A stretch of 64,000 nucleotides of DNA from Symbiodinium natans (lineage: Eukaryota > Sar > Dinophyceae > Suessiales > Symbiodiniaceae), in the NCBI GenBank assembly GCA_905221605.1, contig CAJNDS010002120.1, positions 344,501 through 408,500 of the forward strand. Reading direction: 5' to 3'. Shown here one piece after another: positions 56,400 through 64,000 of the stretch. Under the pieces are notes generated by a model. That model was not told where the DNA came from and did no database searches. It was given only the letters and a program-made list of their open reading frames with translations. The translations under genes were made by a program, and so were the position numbers. Each line of letters starts with the position of its first letter. Positions within the stretch are counted from its first letter, which is position 1.

Positions 56400-57720
56400 C
56401 CACCGTGCGCAAATTCGTGGTTCCGGTGCCGTGGGAGAAAGACCCTGCCAAAGATCGTGCAGAGTCACATGACAAGCACCTGGAGGCGCGACGACATGAC
56501 ACTCCGAGTTCTTGCGAAAGGCTGGCTCCAGCGGGCAGATTGCGCAGAAGTCTCGCCGCATGCACAGTGCCTGCAGAATCCGAACGCCTCTGAAAGATTG
56601 AATCAGAACATCGCTCGGACGAGGCAAGACCCTCGTCCAACGTTGTGTGGGCACACCAACGATCGCCACTACGGCCAATGGCGATTGCTGAACGTGCCCT
56701 TCCGCAATGTCGACGAACTCTGGCACCCACCGGAATGCTAGCCCTCGGTACAGAGCGCGCTATCCGGATCTCAACATCGACAGTGCATAGTATGTTCGCG
56801 CTGCACAAAGAAGCTCTCGACGGCTGACATGATGAAGATCTAAAACACAGTCATCATCGACGAAGTCGGCCAACTCCCAACGTGATCTTTGACAGGCTGC
56901 TCCAACTGTGGGACGCCGCCGATCGTCAACCGGCCCTCGTGTTCGTCGGAGATTGAATCTGCACGAGATGCGTCGCTGCAAGTGCGACCGACTTAAGTGG
57001 AAGCTGCAGCTGCTGCGCAGCGCCACACCTAGCGGCGTCAACTCAAGCAGATCAGAGGGCACCTGCAAATCTGCGCGGTAAAGCCGTTGCCAACCGACTG
57101 ATTAATAACTCGCCCTGCGAGCACTTCCAGAAGCTGGAATGATTCCATCTTGGATTGGATACTGGCGATCCTCAAGATAACTTCAACAACTTCTGCAAAG
57201 AGAGACGCAGGTGGATGCAGAGCCCTTTTGGAGCCGGTGCACCAGTCCATGCGGGTTACGATTACCAGGAACGCCGACAAGAAGCACGGCTTCGTCAACG
57301 GGATGGACGCCACTGTTGAGTGCCTTAGGCGCAGCGGTGCAGGTCCTAACTGACCACGGCCAAGTTCTCCTCGTTCACCCGATCACGCACGAGACTTGGC
57401 TGCCAGATGGCTCCTGCCGAAGAACGGCCTTCCCGTTGCGTTTGGGGTGCACCACACTCCACAAGATCCAAGGTGCCACTTTGTCTCACATAACGATTTG
57501 GATGGATGTACCATTCATCCGTGCAGCTTTATAGGTCGCCCTCTCGCGAGTGCAACATGATCGCGATTGGCATTTTGTAGGCTCCGTTCAAAGGAACATT
57601 GCTTGCCGTCCCCGTAGCAACGACGATGGCAGGCCAACAGACGGAGCCGGACTGAGCCTGGATACAAAAGATGACGCGTGCGTGCAGCATCGACGTGTAA
57701 ATTTTTGTTGACCAAAGAGT
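56400..57720 (+). pseudogene. Helitron Pif1-type helicase remnants
   Basis: Broken into several frames. Recognisable pieces: a Walker B-type VIIDEVGQL at about 56840, followed one frame over by PALVFVGD at about 56930; ITRNADKKHGFVNGMDATV near 57250; and LRLGCTTLHKIQGATLSHI then YVALSRVQHDRDWHFVG (57430-57570), the C-terminal motifs of Pif1 helicases. Order and strand follow the Rep piece, so this is one decayed Helitron. At least three frame changes. Helitron ends (5' TC, 3' CTRR hairpin) were not found. Confidence 0.8.
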
Positions 57721-57779
57721 AGTCAGCCGCCCAGAACCCATGGACCCACATTCATGCAGCCTGGCACTCATGCATCCAC

Positions 57780-58500
57780 CTCAGCGCAGTGGTAACGCCA
57801 AGCAAGGAGGCAGCGTGTGGCGGCCAGCATGTTTGGGGGGTGTTGTGCCCGGGCGTTCACAACTGGTTTGAGCCAAAGGTGCCGCCATCACGAAAGAGGG
57901 AGGGTGGTTGAAATGGGGACTACACGCATCACAACGAAGGGGGTTACCCACAATCCCCTACGCGGAACAGCTGTAACATCAACGCGTCTCCTTTTATCGT
58001 CTCTTTGCCTCTCGACCTCTAGTATATCCTGAACTTCCAGGATGAGGCGCTTGGACACCCTGTTGGTGGTTGCCTTTTGGGTGCTTTAGGAGAGCAGGGC
58101 TATGACACGCGATACCCGCAGCATTTAACGCATCAACTGCAGCATTAAATTCACTCTTCGTGGTGGTAATAGCAAAGACATCTTGTAGGTTAGCTTTTAC
58201 TCACTATCCTCACGTAGCCGCACGAGCATCCGGAGTGTGATCCACATCAAGCCGAAAGAAGTCACAGCGATGGAAGGCCTACACTCAAGAAAGACCAATC
58301 TGGAATAAGTGAAGCGATTGACTTTTTATGAGAGGGTTTCGGCACGACCTTGTTACCAAGACGAAGTACAAAACACCAGATGGCATTAGGGTGGCTGAAC
58401 CGGCGGAGGCAAGTCAAGCCGGAGGTATGACCTAAACCGACAGTTTTAAGAGTAGAAAGTCCTGTGACTGCCTCAGCCTTGCAGCCGTGCAGCGCCAGAA
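57780..58500. other. No supportable gene
   Basis: Short ORFs only; no repeat or structured RNA recognised. Confidence 0.4.
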
Positions 58501-58509
58501 TGTGCAACA

Positions 58510-60228
58510 TTAAACTCGAAATCTGCGCACAGCTTTGCCGATGGGAAGTCTGCTATGAATAAAACTCCGATGAAGTCCGAAAGAGGCCACAAAATCAACC
58601 AGCAACAAAACCCAGCAGCATCTACCAACAGTGTGCCTGGAGCCCCAAGACTACTTCCCATCCGACACAAATGCAGACATCTGAGCAAGCACCTCCTGGT
58701 GCACGGCAACGCAAAGTAGGATGAACAACCCAAGTTTGCAGAGTAAGGTACGCTCAGGCACACCACCCTGTTCAACACTCCTGCAAATAGAGCCTCAACC
58801 CTACCCGCAAACACATTAGTACAATCACCCCTACATACAACGGGTTGTTTGACACGGCACCTGGTCCTAGGCTGGCAACTGCAAGTGATACTCACTCGCT
58901 TGGCTCCACCGGAAACATAAAAACTCGGAGTCTCAAGTTCGCAATCAATGCCCGTGTCATCCTTGCGCGAGATCAGAGTGGCAACCAAGTGAGTCTGAAT
59001 ATCAATGGCTCGTAAAATAAGGGGCTGCAGTTCAGCGAGCTTTCTTGCAGCTTCTTCCTTTGCTTTAGCAAGTGCATCAGCCCTCGCGTTTCCTTTAGTA
59101 AACGCAGCAGGCTGTGAAGTATCATTATCCTTGAACATGGGCTTGACTTTTTGAAAGATACAGTCCCGATTTGAACTTTGACTTCTTGAATGAAAGAGAG
59201 CCATAGATCAGGGTTGTCAAGCGCTTCCACATCTTCGTACTCATAGTCATGCGCCTGTAGTGACGTGGCAATGTTCACGAAATTAGCACAATCCGACACA
59301 AGAGTGATACTTCCGGAAGTGACTTTGAGCCAAAACTGCCGCGTAGAGTTCCGCTCTTTGCGATGTTTGGTCATTTCCCGGAACGAGCATAGCTTAATGG
59401 CCCGAAATATGGACAGCAGCGGCGGCTGTGCGTAGCGGTGCCCACTTGGAGAAGAAAGCGCTGCCATCCACGAAAACTGGAGAAGTAGGCTGCACTCGCT
59501 CAGGAAAATCAGGGTACCACACATTCGGGGTGCTATTGCACCTTTCCGCGCGCACGTTATCACATTCCAAAAAGATTCCAGTGAACCATGTTATGGTCTT
59601 CGCTGCCACGGATTGGCCTTGTCACTGAAAATCGGGGGCGATGTTGAAACAAATGTTCATGATCTTCTCGCACCCCACAATCTGGACAAAGATCCGTGCT
59701 GCAGAGTCCTGCTGCATACAGACGAGGGCCGGTAAAAATGGAACCTGAATGAAGTGCTCGAAGAACAGCTCGCGTGTACGAAAAGTCTTGTGGAAGTCGA
59801 TCAAGGAATGGCTTCAAGAAAGAAAAATCTTCACTTTTCTGGAATGACGTATCTTCAAGGAATCGCGTCAAGAAAATATCTACGTTGGGTATGTCCTCCC
59901 CAAGAGAACAGTCCTGCCGCTGCGGGACTTGCTGCAGGAGATACCGTCGGCAGGCTCTACCGAGTTCTTCTCGAAAAAATGTCTTGGAATAGTGCTTCAA
60001 GTTGATCCTTTCGCCAGAGTGTGTGGAGAAAACGAAGAGGTCGGCATCATGCACCTTCCACTGAAGCTCGTGACACAATATGGCGACAACAGCTTCGACA
60101 CCATTCTCACCCCACTTGGGTTTACACCTTCTAGACGCAACACGTTTGAGGATCCGTGCTACGAGATCAGGATGCGTGAAAGATACCCGGCGCAGCTTGC
60201 TTGAAAACATGCAACACCCATTTAGCAA
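58510..60228 (-). pseudogene. Decayed LINE 3' region: zinc finger plus RNase H
   Basis: A 222-codon frame (60228-59560) ends in LCPDCGVREDHEHLFQH, the C-x-x-C...H zinc finger usual after a LINE reverse transcriptase. In other frames follow PVFVDGSAFF (first RNase H Asp), LVSDCANFV and FTKGNARADALAK (last RNase H motif) down to about 59060. At least two frameshifts. The RT itself is not present. It is distinct from the RNase H in the 60,420-63,479 ORF. Confidence 0.7.
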
Positions 60229-60419
60229 ACGGGTCTAAAAACACGTCTTCATGGGCAGCAAAAAACAAGTAAGGGGATCTCATGCTCGCACAACTTGCAT
60301 AAGCAGAATCGTCCTGTCAATCAGAATTTGAGGGTTCGCATTGCTTGTCAGACACTGAGGCAAATTGCTAACTTGCCCATCCCCTTCTGTAAGCGGCAGA
60401 TCCATGTTCATGCAAATGC

Positions 60420-63400
60420 TCACTCTGCATGGCACAGATGTTCAAGCCCCGTCGCATAAGCAGTTTGCTTCCCTGAGGTCTGCTGCTGTCCTAGCTTGTT
60501 TGTATAACAGACATCTTGTAGGTTAGCAAATTCCTGGTTAGGTGTGACCTGTGGATGACACCTGGATGAGCTGAACCAACGCTTCAGTAGCCCCTTCGAT
60601 GAAGGGTGAAACTGCGTTTCTATTTTTAACGTACACCCCGTCATGTACCCAAAGCACTGTGCCTGCGCAGTACGGGAGCATTGCAGCGAGCCTTTTCGCA
60701 TTACGAAGCTTTCCGCACAATTCCTGTTGTTGACCCTTGCATCCGGTTGGTAAAATGGGATTCCTTGCTGGATCATACCCTGGAGGGTAGCTTTAGCCTG
60801 CGCCAAGTGTGCAAGAAAACTTGCCAATGCAGGGGAGATGGCATAAGCAGCAATACTACCTTCATAAACATGCCGAAGGAAAGCATTGCTGTCCATTCCA
60901 ACTGCTCTTTGCAACAAGTGCTTGGTTTGTACTGTTTGTGCTTTGGGCGCGCGTGCAAGGTGACTACTAAATAGCTCCCTGGCTTCAAGCAACGTTGGGA
61001 GGGGTGGGTGAGTAGGGCTGTGACATGTAAGGAGGCGCAAAAGCGTATAATGCGCACCTTTCATGTCGATTTCAATTGCGTTCGGCCCGATGGCCAAGAA
61101 ACGTGTTAGCCTTTTACTCGTTTGCCAGTGCCGTATGGCATAATATCTACCCTGTGGGTGCAAAGATGGCCTTCGATACTGGACCAGCCCTGGCCACGTT
61201 GTATCAAGCTCAGGGGGAGGTTTGATCCGATTGTAGAGGCAAAACCGCAAAAGCAGTTCCGGATTCCAAAGTGGGGGGGCCTCAAGAGAAATAGTTTCAG
61301 CTCCGGAATGCAAGTCCTGTATAGCTTGCAGGTGCCATTGCTTAGAAGGCAACAGAATAGGCGGAAAGCACTCAGTGTTTATTTGCATATGAGGCTGACC
61401 CTCACCCGAGTCAAAGAAGACATCTTCATGAAGGGGTGCTTCGTAGCGGAGACTGTTAGCAGCGATTCCTGCCAGGTGATCAGCGACTTTGTTGCCGACG
61501 CGAGGGACGTATGACCAATGCACTGTAATGGGTGTGTGCGTTAACTTTTGCCACATGTTGTCCAGTTTTCGCACTAGGTCTTCCCTATGTAGTCTCAAGG
61601 CACCAGCAAAGTGCTTTACAATGTTGATGCAGTCGCCCTGAAGGATAACCTCCCTAATTTGATTGCTAGCAGCTAGAGATAATGCCTTGTCTAACGTTGC
61701 GTCAGCGGCGCATATTTCCGCAAACATAGAATCTGGACAAGGCTGGAGTGGGATGGCAATCGTTTCAAGAATTACCGGGACTGGTCCGGGCGACCATACG
61801 ATACCACCCGCACCACCGATACCTTCTTGCACGTGGCAGCTGCCGTCAAATTGAGCAACAAGGTGGGTATCTTTGACAGGTTTTAACTCAACAATAAGTG
61901 GAGTACCTGCAGGGATTGGCCTTAATGCCGTAACTTTAAGGTGCAGATTGCCGCAATGACACATTTTAGGCCATAGAGCAACATTAGGGACGCCAAGGGT
62001 CTGTTGATACATAGGTGCAAGCAAGTAGTGCTGTGCATCTAATGTTGCTAAAACATCCCCTATATTGGCATTCCTGGGGGAGACGGTAATCCCTTGGGCG
62101 CTTGCTTTAATTAAGGCAGAAAGGGGATGCTTGACCTCAATATGGAGTCCTCCGTCGTTGCAACAGGGCTTGCAGCGTTCCGTGTCAACCCACCATGCCG
62201 GTAGTGCTTTGGGAAGTAACATCCTCGGGATGGTATTCCAAAGACGTGACGCGAGCTTGGGTATGTTACTGATGTGTTTTGCCCGTTGCGGTGTCTCACA
62301 CCATCCAGGGTGCCAGGTGCATTGCTGTTCCATGGTATATCTTCTTATGGTCGCAATCCATGCTAATAGAACGGCACAGAATTTCTTGTCAATCCCTCCC
62401 TCAACATTGGTCCTAGGAAGGGCAGTGTGACACAGGGAGTCAAACGAGGCAGTGCCAGCATATCCCAATGTGACTAGGACAATAAAGAGGGAGGCTTTGG
62501 TGACCACGCAAGCCGTAAGCCAATGCTCTGTTGTGTTTGCTCCCAGCCCACAGAGCAGGCAATGGCTTTGGATAAAAGTACACTGGTGCTCATTGGGTAT
62601 AGCTGCTCTGTAAGTAATAGTTCTAGCCGGGGCACCAGGCATTGCCGCACATTGCAGGAGTGGTGCTTGGTTAACATCACAGCAAGGCAACATGCAGCTG
62701 ATGGCATGGGCAAGGTCATCAGGGCAGCTTTGGTTGAGATGACAGAGTTTGCAGACTGGCATGCTGCCGAACCCATTATCATACCAGAGCTCTTTCCCTG
62801 TTTGTTTGCGTAGGCAGACTCTACATTGCTCGTCCCTAGAGGCATATTGCCTGTACACAAAATATGCATCGGCTTCTTCAACAATGGCCCATCTAAGTGC
62901 GTAGCAACGAGTGACATCCGAAGCCATGTTTTTTGGCGGGAGGTTTAGCGCAAGCAAAATGGCACATAGCTGTCTCTCATGTGCATGGTTCGCAACTTTT
63001 TGTCGAAGATATCCTTGCGCCTGAACACAAGCAGCATTGCGCAACACTGCTCTAAGCGCAATTTGCGCCTGCTTGAGCTTACGACCGCCTGAGTGAGGGC
63101 TCACTCGAGGCAGCGCAGCAGATAGGGCATCATGGCACTTGCTTTTGAACTGCTCAATGATTGGTGAGTCTCCTAGGGAGACTGATTTCTGAATGGCCTG
63201 CCTGGCTTGCACAAGCAACGAATGGTAGAAGGGAAGGTTGGCCGCGTGCGCATTTTCAAGGTCATGCAGGATAACGTTTAAAGCCCATTTGCCTCTCCAG
63301 CGCAGCAGTAGGCCAACTTTAGATAATATGGCGCCTATCTCAGGATCCATTGCCCTAGGCGCTTTGATAAAATCAAAAACACCCGCCATATGTTTGGCCT

Positions 63401-63479
63401 GAATCCAGGGACGCCTCAAAATAGTTGAGCTGGCAATAGCTAATGCTTTGAGCATATGCCTTTTGGTGAAGGCGTACAA
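60420..63479 (-). CDS. 1019-residue ORF: zinc fingers, RNase H, polymerase-like C-terminus
   Basis: Zinc-finger clusters CRVC...CKLC (219-246) and CLLCGLGANTTEHWLTAC (307-324) are followed by an RNase H domain (541-675: D545 in QFDGS, E588, D616 in LQGDCINI, D666 in NKVADHLAG). This order is that of LINE C-termini. Beyond it, about 340 more residues include GRYYAIRHWQ and IEIDMKGAH (802-811), like motif A of a palm polymerase. Near 60,725 the frame is interrupted: the other frame (60720-60538) carries VLWVHDGVYVKN, like motif C, so this ORF's last 90 residues are probably out of frame. No RT precedes it; upstream sequence is a fragment of an array-ORF paralogue. 5' truncation or chimera likely. 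Confidence 0.72.
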   Translation of the reverse strand: MYAFTKRHMLKALAIASSTILRRPWIQAKHMAGVFDFIKAPRAMDPEIGAILSKVGLLLRWRGKWALNVILHDLENAHAANLPFYHSLLVQARQAIQKSVSLGDSPIIEQFKSKCHDALSAALPRVSPHSGGRKLKQAQIALRAVLRNAACVQAQGYLRQKVANHAHERQLCAILLALNLPPKNMASDVTRCYALRWAIVEEADAYFVYRQYASRDEQCRVCLRKQTGKELWYDNGFGSMPVCKLCHLNQSCPDDLAHAISCMLPCCDVNQAPLLQCAAMPGAPARTITYRAAIPNEHQCTFIQSHCLLCGLGANTTEHWLTACVVTKASLFIVLVTLGYAGTASFDSLCHTALPRTNVEGGIDKKFCAVLLAWIATIRRYTMEQQCTWHPGWCETPQRAKHISNIPKLASRLWNTIPRMLLPKALPAWWVDTERCKPCCNDGGLHIEVKHPLSALIKASAQGITVSPRNANIGDVLATLDAQHYLLAPMYQQTLGVPNVALWPKMCHCGNLHLKVTALRPIPAGTPLIVELKPVKDTHLVAQFDGSCHVQEGIGGAGGIVWSPGPVPVILETIAIPLQPCPDSMFAEICAADATLDKALSLAASNQIREVILQGDCINIVKHFAGALRLHREDLVRKLDNMWQKLTHTPITVHWSYVPRVGNKVADHLAGIAANSLRYEAPLHEDVFFDSGEGQPHMQINTECFPPILLPSKQWHLQAIQDLHSGAETISLEAPPLWNPELLLRFCLYNRIKPPPELDTTWPGLVQYRRPSLHPQGRYYAIRHWQTSKRLTRFLAIGPNAIEIDMKGAHYTLLRLLTCHSPTHPPLPTLLEARELFSSHLARAPKAQTVQTKHLLQRAVGMDSNAFLRHVYEGSIAAYAISPALASFLAHLAQAKATLQGMIQQGIPFYQPDARVNNRNCAESFVMRKGSLQCSRTAQAQCFGYMTGCTLKIETQFHPSSKGLLKRWFSSSRCHPQVTPNQEFANLQDVCYTNKLGQQQTSGKQTAYATGLEHLCHAE

Positions 63480-63559
63480 GGAAAGCCTTTCCAGTTAGGG
63501 CGTCGTAGGCGGTTGCCTGCAGAGACAGTATGTGCCCGTCTTTCAAGCTAACCCTCCAG

Positions 63560-63980
63560 TTAGAGATGAGTTGGAATGGAGCCCCCTTTGTGCCGTTTCA
63601 TTGAGACTTGGTCTTCCGGACAACGTTCTGTATTTGCCGATATTGCACAACTTCTTCGTTCCAATACTAAAAGAAGAAAGTGGCGCGGCTGCAAGAGCTT
63701 GGGCTTCTTGGAAAGTACCATGGCAGTACAGCTTGAACCAAACGCTGTTATTTGCTGCTTAGTTGGATGCTTGGATCTTGCAAGCCATGGCAGCATCATA
63801 CCACGCATTCCGGGAACGTTGGAGTTCATGCTTAGTAGGTGTTGTGCTAAGCCCATGCTTATTGTCAATGACCGACAGCCAAAAAGGAGCAGCAACATTA
63901 ACTTCTCGCAAGGCTGCAAGGTCAGTAGTTCGCAGTTAAGGGCCATACTTCTTCTACTGGAGAACATAAGCGATTCTTGA
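63560..63980 (-). pseudogene. Decayed copy of part of the 926-residue array ORF
   Basis: Translates in three successive frames to LRTTDLAALREVNVAAPFWL, TTPTKHEL, NAWYDAAMA, KHPTKQQ, VWFKLYCHGT and EEVVQYRQIQNVVR, which line up in order with the 926-residue ORF (LRTTDLAALREVDVSAPFRL ... EGVVQYRQIQEAVR) encoded at about 41,060-40,650. Stops and at least two frameshifts, so non-functional. Continues toward the right edge. Confidence 0.85.
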
Positions 63981-64000
63981 TCTTTTCCGGGTATGGCAGC

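Noticed and set aside
1-64000. Bacterial or organelle origin suggested by close ORF packing at 40-53 kb
   Set aside because: Surroundings are eukaryotic retroelements and telomere repeats; no consistent ribosome-binding sites, tRNA or bacterial genes are seen.

Overview
The window looks like nuclear DNA of a dinoflagellate, possibly a Symbiodiniaceae-type alga. The evidence is indirect: an array of the CCCTAAA (TTTAGGG) telomere-type unit, retroelements that read almost entirely on one strand, tyrosine-recombinase (DIRS-order) elements, a Copia element with an aberrant integrase-to-RNase H region, and no recognisable single-copy host gene, rRNA or tRNA. Nearly everything confident reads on the minus strand. 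LAYOUT. 1-4.7 kb: a LINE-type polyprotein that runs off the left edge. It holds a Tpt1/KptA RNA 2'-phosphotransferase-like domain followed by an endonuclease/exonuclease/phosphatase domain. Two small ORFs lie upstream (4.7-5.7 kb), then about 200 bp of telomere-type repeats (5775-5977). 6.0-12.1 kb: no gene I can support, only short minisatellites. 12.1-14.4 kb: degenerate tandem modules related to an ORF region at 49-49.9 kb. 14,731-40,536: a young DIRS-order element (DIRS-A) of about 25.8 kb, bounded by split direct repeats (A1 ... B1-A2 ... B2). Its tyrosine recombinase ORF is split by a complete Copia element (29,604-36,575, 145-bp LTRs, 5-bp target duplication). Its reverse transcriptase ORF is split, exactly in frame, by a second complete DIRS-order element (DIRS-B, 18,908-26,555) with its own split direct repeats. 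40.5-53.8 kb (plus the piece at 14.7-12 kb that continued it before DIRS-A landed): a compact minus-strand array of intronless, nearly abutting ORFs of unknown family, including a 1386-residue protein with glycosyltransferase-like and alpha/beta-hydrolase-like segments. Decayed copies of parts of this array lie at 12-14 kb, 53.5 kb and 63.6 kb. 55.2-57.8 kb, plus strand: a decayed Helitron (HUH Rep plus Pif1-type helicase). 58.5-60.2 kb: a decayed LINE 3' end (zinc finger, RNase H). 60.4-63.5 kb: a 1019-residue ORF with zinc fingers, RNase H and polymerase-like motifs. HOW THE PARTS RELATE. The window is a nest: ORF array, then DIRS-A inside it, then Copia and DIRS-B inside DIRS-A. Each insertion can be taken out on paper and an open frame closes across the site. 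That orders the events and suggests all three insertions are recent, since the paired repeats differ at about one base or none by eye. Both DIRS-order elements carry the order recombinase, gag (CCCH finger), RT/RNase H, with different N-terminal domains on the RT polyprotein. The strongest candidates for something undescribed are the KptA-LINE fusion, the recombinase-first split-repeat elements with extra ORFs, and the 13-kb ORF array. All calls are from reading the sequence only; no search was run.
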